Source: Diploscapter coronatus
Taxonomy: Eukaryota > Nematoda > Chromadorea > Rhabditida > Rhabditidae
DNA length: 64,000 nucleotides
NCBI GenBank assembly: GCA_964036155.1
Contig: OZ038423.1
Span: 61,767,249-61,831,248, forward strand
Reading direction: 5' to 3'
Below the pieces are notes generated by a model. The model was not told the origin of the DNA. It was given only the letters and a program-made list of their open reading frames with translations, and searched no databases. Both the position numbers and the translations under genes were made by a program. This document shows, in pieces, positions 11,417 through 22,607 of the stretch. Each line of letters starts with the position of its first letter. The stretch's first letter is position 1.

Positions 11417-14400
11417 CTACCGGTCCTGCTCCTCTTTTTCGTCACAAGATTCGCACTGTAAATAGGTCTCGGTGATGAAGTCGTCTCGCTTCACGGAGAG
11501 CAATTTCAGGGGCAACTTTTTCAGCCATTCTGTAAAATCCAAATTGTTACAAATTTGATACCCAAAATAAATTCTTCTAAAACTAATACAAGTAAATATA
11601 ATTTCTAACAAAAATTAAAAGAAAAAAATCGATAGTAAAATGGCAGAAATGTCGTTGAAACTAGTAAGAATAAAAATGGACAAAAGTAAAAACTTGTAAA
11701 AATCGTCAAATTTTTACCAGCATGATCCTTTCTGCCGAGGTCGTTGATCAGCTCGCTGTCGATCGTCGTGAAATTCTTCACTCGCGTCATGCGCTGGTTG
11801 ATCTGAACAAATTCATTTGTTATATTTAAAATCAATTCTTATCATACGAAGGTTAAATTAAAATTCTAAATTTAAATGAACAAAATGCTAAAAGTTTGAC
11901 AAAGTTAAAAATCTGTTCACTACAAATTTTGATGATTTTCACAACATTTCACGAATTCAATAAATTGAATATCTAAACTTTGATTTGAAAAAACTAAGGA
12001 AAAAGAAACCATTCAGCCCAATTTCTCACAACTCTAGTAAAAACAAATCTTTCAAACTTGGGAAAAAATGAATTTTAGCGATCAAAATGTTTAAAATTCA
12101 AAATTGTGGACAGAAATGGAAGAAAAGAACATTAAAATCAATTTTTCGTCATTTTTCAAGGATAAGTAATATTTACCCTCAACTCGACGTTGTCTTCGAG
12201 CATGCGGATGACGATCTTGGCGATGTTTATGGAGTCGTCGAGGCCACAGTGCTTTGTTCCTTCGAATTGAATGCCCACTCGCTGCAGCATCAGCTCGATG
12301 GCTGGCTTCTGAATCGTCGAGTATAAAATATATTTCAGGAGTACCTCATAATTTTCAACAGGATAAAAGATCAACTATTGATTATCGGCATTTGGAAAAT
12401 ATTTACACCAAAATCTACGAGTAAATCATAAAATGCATCAATGTCTGTTTCAAATGAACACTAAATGGATCATCTCCCATTTCAATTGTCGATACCATCT
12501 AAATCTCTTCAATATTGCAAAAAAAGGCTCCTAGAAAAAGACACCGGGTTTTCTAAGAAATAGTATGGGGAGGCAAGATAGGAAAAGAAAAAAGCCGGTG
12601 TCTTTTTCTAGGAGCCAAAAAAATCATAATTTGAATGAAACTGACTCACCCCTTGTCCCTTTTCAATGTGGCCGTATTTCATTTCGAAGATCTTCTTTAT
12701 GTTGATGAAGTGGCGGAAATCGTGCGGGACTTCGAAGTCGTTCTGGAGAAAAATCATGTTTACTTCGCAACAAGAAAAAAATTCAAAACTCACCACCATA
12801 CAGGTGTGCTGGAAGAACTTCCAAAGGTCGTGGGGGCTGAAAATTACAATTTTCTCATTCATTTTTATCAATCTTGAAAAACAGCTATTTCTTAAAATTA
12901 GCTACATAGCTACCTCGAGCGAAATAGTGTGCAGAAAAGATTATCTTGTCAGTGCGTTTCGTCAAAGGTGACTACTTATAGAAATTGATCGAATATAAGC
13001 AATCGCCTTACCCATCAGTAACGAAAGCGAATCGATGTCCGCCGGGGCCGAGTCCTTGGGTGATGAGCCACTGCTGGAAAGCCATCACCACCTCGTGGAA
13101 CTGAGGCGCGTTGTCAACCGCAGACTGTGTGATATCTGCAAATTCCTTCGTAGATAAAAAATTGAGGTTCGCCTATTTTCTCAATTTCTTCCCAAAACAA
13201 GAAAATCGAATATAACGAAAAATGTGAAAAAACGAAACACATAAAAAAGTTTTTAGACGAAAAACCATTAATATTCGATTTCTTGCACTGGGACTGAAGC
13301 AAATGATCATAAACTAATATATTGCGAATTTGCAACATACGTGTGAATCTGATGCAAAACGGGTCGAGAATTGGGTTGAGTTTGGGGCGCACGAAACTGC
13401 GGAACTGGTCAATCTGAAAATTTTATAATTAAAAATAGAAAAAGACTTTCAAGTTCAACCACATCTTTATCATTATCCTCTTCTTCTTCAAATTTAATGA
13501 AATTTTCAAATATTAAAAAGCTTAATTTGACTCAATTCGAAAGAGAAATCTTTGTAAGAATTGATAGAAATTTGAAAATGAGTAAAATTTTCAATCAAGT
13601 CAAAAATCTTACGATTTTCCTCTGTTGGACGTCGATGAGGACGGCGGGGAACTCGATGATCTCGTGCGGATAGGCGAGGATCACCTCTTCGCATGTGCAC
13701 TCGAAATCCATCACCTATAATTAGAAGAATACGGTAAATTAACCAATCTTGAATTCTTTAAATAAGCTTCAGAAAGTTTGTAAAACTCAATATTTCTAGA
13801 GAAAACAATTCGATTAATTTGAAGGTTACTTTCCAAATTAATTCACTTCGGAATATTATTCTTTAGAGTTGGTTGAATATGTCTCAAAATATTATGAAAA
13901 GCAATGTCTTCTGGGAATTTTAGTTACATGAAAGTTCCAGCGAAAATCTTTTTTTTCTTCAAAATTTCGTATTTTTAAAGAAATTCACCAATAAATTCTA
14001 TTAGTAGTGCTTGCTTATGGTGACCTATTGATATGACATGAAAAATATGAAACCTGAAAAAAAGATTTTCTATTTTTCTTGCTAGATAAAAAATCGAATT
14101 CCAAATTCCGTATCATAAACGCACCGGGAAGCTCTCTATCACCGTTTGGTCGCATTTTGGCATAAAAAAGTCGAAAAGTGACCGAGATGTGGGCTGAGAA
14201 TCTCTCGATGCGTTTATGAATAAACGGACACGCTAATCCACTCACCACGAGATAGTCGAAGTGTTTGGCGGTCTTTCCGCCGAGTCTGTTGCCGCCGCCG
14301 CCGCCCAACGAGTTGACGTGTCGCGCGTATTTCGCACGCAGGCATTTGTCCAAGCGGGCGATCTGCTTCTTGCGAGGTCCACTGAAAGATGTTTAGATAG

Positions 14401-15728
14401 GTTTCAAACGACAACTCGTAAATGTCGCGGTGCTGTCGTGAGGAGGTATCTTTTCCGCATACTATTTCGCCCTACACTTTTCTTCCCTCTCCTATCCCTC
14501 CCTAACCTAACTATATAGTGCACGTTTTCGCGACACCACGACATTTACGAATTGCTTTTCAAACTCTCCAAAATTCTATAAATATGTTATATCTGATTGA
14601 TAGGCTCAGTTAAATTTTCAGAAACATTTCAAAGCGTTAATTAATCTTAAAATTTGAATTGGTGGTTTCAAATTACGGTTTATCGCTTTTATAAATTAAT
14701 GTAGATTTCAGAAACTCTTCAAAGTAAAGATTCATACTTCGAAAATGATTAAACCTACGAAAAAGTCAATTTTTCAAAATATGCTAATTTTCTTACGCCT
14801 GTGAAACCCCATGTTCGACGCAGAGCTGGATGAGCTGCTTGCCTGTCATCGCATCGAGTGAGGAGATCAGCTTCTTCAACTCAGCTGGACTAGGGCCGCG
14901 CGCCTGCTTCTTGTATTCAACTCGCTGAAGACATGTTTCAAATTAAACTTTGGATCTGGAAAGGGAAATTTCTGCGTCTTCTACGGTATTTGGTCATTTT
15001 TGAGATTTTTGTTTCTGCTCTGAATTTGGAACCTTGAAAGTGGTGGGTTTTGCCAACGAAAATGTAAAAATGCAAAGCCTTGCTAGTCCACTATTAGGAG
15101 CAGAAATTCAATTTCCGAGTTTATGGAAAACTTCTTTGAAATGTTACCAAAAATAGCCCGTTTGAAACTAGGAAAAGCTACCCAAATTCATGGTGTGATA
15201 TTTAGAGATGACATTTCAAATATTTGCATACCTGCAGGGGAATTTTTTGCGGAACTGAAGGCACTGGAAAATCGACCGGTTTCGATTCTGGAAAATATTT
15301 CTAGTCTTCAAACTTGGCAGTTTCTACTCAACTACTAGAAAAAAGAATCAAAGTTTCATTGAATTTTCGTCAAACTTCAAAATGTTTCGTAAAAATACAA
15401 TTTCCACGTTATTCTCCTCTTTCCAAAATGCCTCGGTGCGGAATAAGGAGAGCTCTTTTTCTCCCGCACATTTTACACGTACCTACTTTTTCGTATCTGC
15501 TCTTTCCCTTCTATTTCCCTCTCACTGCTGAAGACAAAAGAGGAGAAAGGCTAAAGCCAGGACGTAAAAGTGGGTTCTGCCTCTCTCATAAAGGGGACTT
15601 TCAGAAAGAGGTGAAAAGCGTGATTTTCATTAGTCCCTACCGTCATTGGAGGCAATAGTGAGTTTCTCCAAGTACCCGGCCAGTTCCTCGTTCTCCTTCG
15701 CTTTCTTCGGGTCGTCGTCGTTTGCCAT
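11417..15728 (-). CDS. eri-1: ERI-1/3'hExo DEDDh exoribonuclease
   Basis: Exons in transcript order: 15728-15641, 14924-14797, 14381-14246, 13714-13613, 13413-13341, 13135-13012, 12836-12794, 12742-12650, 12308-12177, 11802-11718, 11529-11417. An N-terminal SAP-like region ([26 protein letters not shown]) precedes a Gly-rich linker. The nuclease domain follows: Exo [11 protein letters not shown] (Asp and Glu), Exo [15 protein letters not shown] (Asp), Exo [17 protein letters not shown] (His and Asp). [13 protein letters not shown] and [16 protein letters not shown] segments match human ERI1 closely. Family members trim the 3' ends of 5.8S rRNA and histone mRNA and, in C. elegans, limit endogenous RNAi. 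The first exon ends in phase 1 but the SAP exon needs phase 0, so a small exon (3n+2 nt) between 14925 and 15640, or a different first exon, is missing from this model. Without it the protein is about 372 residues. Confidence 0.88.
12526..12616. repeat. 22-bp perfect inverted repeat in an eri-1 intron
   Basis: Arms 12526-12547 and 12595-12616 are exact inverted copies, beginning GGCTCCTAGAAAAAGACACC and its complement. The loop is 47 bp and pairing extends imperfectly inward. It sits in the intron between 12309 and 12649. Confidence 0.75.
14401..14574. repeat. Foldback element in an eri-1 intron
   Basis: The left arm begins GTTTCAAACGACAACTCGTAA and the right arm is its imperfect inverted copy ending at 14574; both contain CGTAAATGTCG. 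The middle is pyrimidine-rich. It lies in intron 14382-14796. Confidence 0.65.
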
Positions 15729-16362
15729 TTCGAGCTGAAAAATCCAGAAATTTTCAAGGAAATTGGAAAAATACAGCTTCTTGGAAGAGAGTTTTCCAAA
15801 TAAGCTGTCGGTGAAATAATGGACTTTTCAAAGAAGCCAAAAACCACGAAAACCGAAAAATAAATAAGAGTTCTTGGAAAGTTGACCCAATTTCCTCTAT
15901 CAAAACAACTTCACTCCACCGAAATGGGTGAACTATTCAAGCAGGTGGTCAGTAAACCGAGCGAACTTCCCGAAGAGTTCAAATTTCACGAAATCGAAAA
16001 AAAATCGCGAGAAAATGAAAATTGAATTTCGAACGAGGATGAAGCTGAGTAGAGCCACTTTACAATGTGTTTTTTTCGTAAATCGCGTTGTTTTTTATTC
16101 AGGGCTGCTGATGGGTCCAATTTTTCGGATCCAGACCCGCAAGAATTTTCCAATTTTTCATCCTCTGGACCCGGACCCGCTCCCAGACCCGCCATTTTTC
16201 ATATTTCGGACCCGGACCCGACTTAGACCCGCAAAATGCGGGTTGGACCGGGTCCATCAGCAACCCTGTTTTTATCCCAAATTTCTTGTGAAACATTGCG
16301 TTATTTTTTATTTTCCTGGGATTTTTCATCTATTTTTCACTGATTCCTGATTCAGATCAGCG
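15729..16362. other. Divergent eri-1 / nog-1 promoter region
   Basis: Contains the hAT-like MITE below. A 33-codon open frame at 15923-16024 (+) starts MGELFKQVVSKPSELPEEF; I do not recognise it, and it could be an upstream ORF, a small gene or chance. The 194 bp between 15728 and 15923 may act as a bidirectional promoter. Confidence 0.4.
16100..16268. mobile_element. hAT-like MITE with near-perfect 8-bp duplication
   Basis: The element starts CAGGGCTGCTGATGG and ends with the inverted form CCATCAGCAACCCTG. It is 169 bp long and filled with repeats of GACCCG. The flanks are TTTTTATT (16092-16099) and TTTTTATC (16269-16276), an 8-bp target-site duplication with one mismatch. CAGGG ends plus 8-bp duplications are typical of non-autonomous hAT elements. 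There is no transposase. Confidence 0.75.
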
Positions 16363-19300
16363 ATGACGTCGATGTACAACTTCAAACGCATCGCCGTCGT
16401 CCCTTCGGCTGCGGTAAAGCTTTAAAATTTTCCAAAAAAATTCAATTTTTTAATTATCTTTTTTTTTTATTTTAAACAAACTTTTCTCTCCCACAAAATT
16501 CATAAATCTCAAGAAATTTTCCAGAAAACATAATGTAGTTTAAACATATTTGTCACCATTTTTTTATCATAGAACTAATGAGAAGAAAAAATCTGATGAC
16601 CAATTCAGGATCCTTAGAAAAATCTATTTTCAGGAGCTGAAAGAAGTGGTCCTTTCCAAGACCCAGAGGAAAACTCCGACCGTCGTGCACAGACAGTACG
16701 CGATCGGGCGGATCCGCTCGTTCTACGCAAGGAAAATCAAGTTCCTGCAGCAGACGCTTCACGACAAACTCACCCAGATCATCAACGAGTTCCCCAAAAT
16801 GGAGGTCGGAAATTGTCTCATTTTTTCTTATAATAATTTTCTTTGAAGTATTTCTATCAATTTCGAAACACATGAAAATAGTTTCCTTAAAAAAATAATT
16901 TTCAGGAAGTGCACCCATTCTACTCTGATCTGATGAACATTCTGTACGACAGGGATCACTACAAAATCGCGCTCGGCCAGATGAACACTGCCAGACATCT
17001 CATTGATGGGTAGATTTTTGAAAGAATATTTTCTTGGAAAAAAGAACTTGAAAATGGTATAATTCTATCTGAAACATATGTCGGAATATCATAAAGCTCA
17101 TCAAATTCAGCTTCTAACTTTCAAACTAGACCTTAAAGATGAAAAAGTGCACTTTTATAGGAGAGTTTACGATGTTTGAATCTTTCAAAAATACTTCTCT
17201 AAGAAAACAATTTCCAATTTTCCAGAATCGCCCGCGAGTATTGCCGTCTAATGAAGTACGGCGACTCGCTGTATCGTTGCAAGATGCTGAAACGAGCCGC
17301 GTTGGGTCGAATGGTGAAGTTGCTGAAGCGACAGAAGTCGAGTTTCGACTATCTCGAGCAGGTCAGGCAGCACCTCTCCAGACTCCCAGCCATCGACCCG
17401 GGCACTAGGTGGGAAATTTTTAAGTTTTCATGATAATTTGGGGCTCTCTGTATAGTTTAACAGAACACAACTACCATTTGTAAAGTTCATCATCAGAAGG
17501 CTATTGAGGGATGATAAAGACGAGATTCTTTTCCTACACTTTCGCATGCCTTGAGGGCTTAGGGTGCGTTCATACTCCGTCCACGCTCAGATGAGAAAAG
17601 AGAAATAGCACGCGAGAGTGAAAGAAAAAAACCATGTCTTCTCTGCGTCTCTCACACTCGCGTGCTACTTTCTCCACACACGTGAGTGTGAACGGAATAT
17701 GAATGCGCGGCCTTGGACTTTCATTAAGTTACTTGAATTCGATAATTCCCTGAAACTCATTTTATTTCTTTTCAGAACGATAATTCTGTGTGGTTTCCCT
17801 AACGTAGGCAAATCGTCGTTCCTGAACAAAGTGACCCGCGCGGATGTTGAGGTGCAGCCCTACGCCTTCACCACGAAGGCTCTCTACGTCGGCCATCTCG
17901 ACTACAAACTACTCAGATGGCAGGTAGCAATTTTGGAGATTTTTGAAGATGTTGCAATCATTAAATTAAATTTGTTTCTTTTCCTCTCTTTGATAGATTT
18001 TTGAAACATACTCAATTTGCACTATTTTAAATTTTCAAAACAAAACAATGATTTTGAGGTGATCGACACCCCGGGAATTCTGGATCAGCCCCTGGAGGAA
18101 AGGAACACGATCGAGATGCAGGCTGTCACGGCCCTGGCCCACCTCAAAGCGGCCATTCTCTTCGTCATGGACGTCTCCGAACAGTGCGACAAGTCCATCG
18201 AGGAACAGGCACGATTTTAAAAAATCAACTTTGAAAACAATGAAATTTTTAAGAATTTTATTTTTATGGAGGTTTAAATTGTTTAAAATGACTTGAAGGA
18301 TCGAAACTTCTGATAAAACTCACTTAGATATAAATGGAATTGAAATTGGGAATTGAGAAATTCGAAAATTTGAATAACTAAATGAGAGGTTTATAAATTA
18401 ATTTGAGAATCAAACTTTTGATGCATCAGTCGCTCGAGCATAACATGATTGAGATTCAAAGAAAAAACAAGATTTTGTCCTTCTTTATTGCAATCAGTTG
18501 TGTTCATGCAAAGCTAGTTTTTTTCTGTAAGTTTCGACCATTTTATATATGAATTTGAAGGGTTAAAGGACCAGTACTTTTTGAATTCACTGATCAGCCA
18601 ATTAAAAAATTCGCCTAACATGAAAAGACATCAATTTCAGGTCCACCTGTTCGACACGATTCGCCCTCTGTTCTCCAACAAACCTGTTATCGTTGGACTC
18701 AACAAGGTTATTATTTCTCTTAGAAAAACTTCATTTCAAAAGTTTTTTTTCTATTTTATAAATTACTTTCTTTCAAAATTTGTTTGATCTTCAAAGAAGG
18801 CAGATTTTCAGATTGATATTCTGCGTCGCGATGAGCTTTCCCAAAAGAAGCTAGAAGTTCTGGAGAAATTGGAAAAGGAAAACATCCCCGTCATGGAGAT
18901 GTCCACCATCAACGGAAACGGAGTCATGGAAATTAGGGATAAGGTGAGATTTTTATTTCTAGCTTTTTTCAGAAAGTTAGTCCATTTCGAAGAAAAATAG
19001 CTTTGATGAAGGAAAATAAGTGAATTTTTCAGGCCTGCGACGAGCTTCTGGCCCAGAGAGTCGAGGCGAAGCTGCAGTCGAAAAAGGCCTCGACCACGGG
19101 CGATTCCATCCTCAACAGACTCTTCGTCGCCTTCCCCACTCCCAGGGATGATAAGGTAATAAAGTTTTTTACTTGTTTTTTTTCCATATTTTTCTTTTTC
19201 CTAAGCTACTTTCGTAAAAGTGTTTATAAACACGTTTTTTTCAAAATTTATTATTCAAATTTCTTCTTTATTTAGTTCGAAATTAATATTTTGCGTTTGT

Positions 19301-22266
19301 TTCAGAAGTTGTAGAAATTACTTTTCATGATCCAAAATCTTTATTTAAATTTTAGGTGCGAGCTCCTCACGTCCCTCAGGCCGTTTTGGAAAAGCGCATG
19401 AAAGCCTCTCAGGGACAAGGCGACGCAAAGAAGGTCGGCACAAACAAGATCGTCAGGGATGAAGGTGAGCTTATCTTTTGACTTTTAGCTAAAGTATTAT
19501 TTTAACGTTTCATTGAATTGCACCTGGTAACATATTAGAAAACTAGTCACGTCTTATAAAGCTGTATAAACATACATTTCTTCAAACTGGTATTTCAATG
19601 TTTTTTCTTCATTTTTTCAAATGCGAAGGCGTCACTATCCATAAAGGATTGCTTGACTAGAATGGCTTTTTGTAACCTATTTGAAACATCTCTCAAAATG
19701 AGAAATTTTAAAGAATTTTTTAATAAACCACTCTTTTGTAACCTATATCCAGCATTAACACTTTTCTTTTTATTTCCTTTAAAAAACATCCTGGATCATT
19801 TAATATTATAAAACGAATATCAATATTTATTACTCAATTTTTGAAGCCTATCTCAAAAATTATTTTCTGAAATCTTCAGCAACTCGTAAATTGGAGCGTG
19901 AATTGGAGTTGGAGCTGGAGGATGAGTACATTCTGGATCTGAAGAAGAACTATCTGCTGAAGAACGAGGACGAGAAGTACGACGTCGTTCCCGAGATCTG
20001 GGAGGGACACAATCTAGCCGATTTCGTCGATCCCGAAATTGAGCAGGTGGGCATTTTTTTTATTTTTTAAGTTCTGGTAATTCCGCCAGGATCATTAGCC
20101 CTTGGATATTTTGAATGTAAACTTCTTTTGAAACATATTTTATTCTAAACATCGGTTAATCGTAGGATGAAATTGGTAAAGATATGCAGAGATTTTCTAA
20201 TACATACATCTGAGATAATTAATAAGTCCACAGCAGCATCGCAATGTTGAACTTATTCTGGCCAAAGTTATGTACTTTTCATGAAACATAGGTTCATTTT
20301 CTCATTTTTGACAATAGAAATCATTGGAAGCATTTTGACAAATTCTGAAAACACTTTCATTCTAGGTAATAATTATCGATTTGAATCAAAGTTAATATAA
20401 TCCATGGAACCTACCAATTTTTCATCATTCTTCTTAAAAATTAAATTGATATCATTCTTTCCTCAAAAATCAAGAAAAAAATGTTTTTCTTCGAAACTTA
20501 GAAAAAAGTTCACATTTTCCCCAGAAAAGTAAGACCAATTAAAATGTTTTCTCAAAACTCGAAACTTTATTCTTTATTTTTCAGAAAATGGCAGCCCTGT
20601 TGGAGGAAGAGGAGCTTCGGGAGAAGGCGGGCGAATACGATTCGGATTTGGACAGTGATGATGAGGAGACTAAGGAGAGACTCAAATTGGCACGGCAAAT
20701 CAGGGAGAAGGAGAAGCTGCTCGTCCTCGAGAGTCAGGAGAACAAGAAAACTGCCGTAAATATTTATTTCTATTTTTTATTAACTTATTTTTTGAAGCTG
20801 ATGTGAATTAGAATCGATAAGGCTAATAGAAAGATGAGATATTGAAATTTTTGACATTACTCATGAAAAAATAGACATTTCTGATTGGCGGAGAACATGT
20901 TTCATCAATCTCAAACAATTCGTTAATTTTCTTCAGATGTGATATAAATGCTTCGAAACTCAGATAAAATAATATTTTTGGGAAGAAGAGGTAAAACAAC
21001 ATTTGAAGATTTTCATTCTGCAGGGCCGCAGTGGTTCTCGAACGAACGTGCGCAAGCGCGAGCGATCGGTCAGCCGACTCACCGAGGATCTGGAGGATTT
21101 GGGCGTCGAGGTGAGAATTTTCCAAACACAATCGGGGAATTTCGAACAGGTTAACCGCATGAAACGAGATAGTGTGTCTTATCGAGAGGGAAAATAGTGT
21201 ACTTTCTTTCCGTCCTTTGATAAGGCATACTATATCGTCTCATGCCGTTAACCGCGGAACTGCGTTTCGAAATTTCTCAGGTCTTCTCAAAGGTTTCAGA
21301 AATTGATTATTTAACAAATCAGAACCATAATACAACTGTCATCTCATTGCTTTCAACTAGCTCTATATTCATTGAAACATACATAACTAAATTTCAACTT
21401 TCCAAACAGGGGATCTATCAGCGTACAATGCTAAGAATACCGCGTCAATTGATATTTCCACATTTTTGTAGCTAAAATGAAAAGCGTGAACACATAACAA
21501 AGTCATTGAAGGTTCAAGAGGATAGAAATTTCATTGTTGAATGTTTGTTAATCTAGTACAAACAAATTTCACGTATTGTTTCTTCACTCCATTTAATCTA
21601 GACTGACTTAACTGCAACATAACCAGATAACTCAAACAAATCTAAATCGACAATTTTCAGATGGATCCGAAGAGAATGAAGAATCTGCAAGGCCAGATGG
21701 CAAAGGCACCTTTGGGCAAGAAAGTCAAAGTCGGCAGATCGCGCAGTCTCTCTGCGAACAGACCTGCGCCCAGAGACGAAATCGGCATTCCGGACAAGAA
21801 GGTATAGTTAAAATCATCATTTTAGAGAAAATCTGAGGTAGATATGTTTCAAAATTAATTGATAACCATTTGCAAGTCACTAAAACTGATCGTCTCAATT
21901 GCTGCCAAATTTTCATTAATTCTCACTGAAATCTAAAAAAAAAAATAGCTAGTGTTTTACTTCTTCCACTGATAATCCTAATTTTTACATTTTCAGACTC
22001 GCGACAAGGCGTCGAAGTTGCGTCTCAAGGTTTTGCAGGGATTCAAGCGCGATGCCAGGAAAGGAGAGGCCGACAGGTACAGTGACTTTGAACTATTTTT
22101 TGTTTAATTTGGTTTAAACATGCTGACATTGTTGATATTTTAAACTAAGATAAATTTGACTTCAATTTAATTTCAAATAAATAATATTTTCAGGCACATT
22201 TACGACCTCAAACCCAAGCACCTGTTTTCCGGCAAACGCAAAATGGGCAAGACCGACAGAAGGTAA
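16363..22266 (+). CDS. nog-1: NOG1 / GTPBP4 nucleolar GTPase
   Basis: Sixteen exons: 16363-16413, 16634-16804, 16906-17009, 17226-17408, 17776-17923, 18059-18208, 18641-18706, 18812-18943, 19033-19155, 19356-19464, 19880-20046, 20585-20755, 21024-21110, 21661-21801, 21997-22076, 22194-22266; 651 residues (human 634). It starts [16 protein letters not shown]. The N-terminal helical domain contains [14 protein letters not shown] and [16 protein letters not shown]. The G domain has G1 [10 protein letters not shown]3 DTPG, and GLNKIDI where NKxD is expected. [17 protein letters not shown] and the C-terminal [16 protein letters not shown] are diagnostic. The protein acts in nucleolar and cytoplasmic maturation of the 60S subunit. 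Two junctions are odd: the acceptor at 18058 is TTTTGAG, and the donor after 18208 is GCACGA (GC-AG). Confidence 0.96.
17564..17707. repeat. Foldback element in a nog-1 intron
   Basis: Arms of about 60 bp: the left starts GTGCGTTCATACTCCGTCCAC and the right ends GTGTGAACGGAATATGAATGCG. Both contain AGCACGCGAG/CTCGCGTGCT. It lies in intron 17409-17775. Confidence 0.65.
21137..21276. repeat. Foldback element in a nog-1 intron
   Basis: The left arm carries GAATTTCGAACAGGTTAACCG and GAGATAGTGTGTCTTATC. The right arm is its imperfect inverted copy ending CGTTTCGAAATTTC. It lies in intron 21111-21660. Confidence 0.6.
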
Positions 22267-22607
22267 ACTGGAAAGAGAAAGGAAAGTATTTTTCTTTTAT
22301 TTTTTTAAAATCTTTTCTTCAATATTTTTTTAATAAAATTTGTTGTTAGCTTCACATTTATCGTTCAATTTATTTGATTTTTCAAATATTTTGAACGATA
22401 ATGATCAAATTCTAATTAATTTCGTTATATTCCTGCTTCAGATTTTACCCGATCGTTAAAACCGAATTGTTGATGTTGTTTTCTTTGTTAGACGAGAATA
22501 AACATGTTATTTGAATGTTCGCTGAAAAACTAACTCATTCAGTGGTTGAAAGCCTAGTTCGATAATTTGAAAGATTTGATTGTTTAAAAAAAGTTTAGTT
22601 TTTAGAA
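22267..22607. other. nog-1 to rrp-8 intercistronic gap
   Basis: 341 bp with no gene. AATAAA at 22497-22502 is a candidate poly(A) signal for nog-1. A TTTTTAG acceptor ends at 22605, two bases before the rrp-8 ATG. Confidence 0.45.
22599..22605 (+). promoter_or_regulatory. Candidate trans-splice acceptor for rrp-8
   Basis: TTTTTAG ends directly before AAATG. No upstream exon in frame is visible, which fits SL addition. Confidence 0.4.

Noticed and set aside
14015..14353. 112-codon minus frame containing part of the eri-1 linker
   Set aside because: Only 14246-14353 is real exon; the rest reads through the donor into intron.
15123..15338. 71-codon + frame inside the eri-1 first intron
   Set aside because: No homology recognised, no splice context, opposite strand to eri-1; probably chance.
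15928..16350. 140-codon + frame before nog-1
   Set aside because: It runs through the hAT-like MITE and its GACCCG repeats; no domain, and nog-1 starts with its own conserved N-terminus at 16363.
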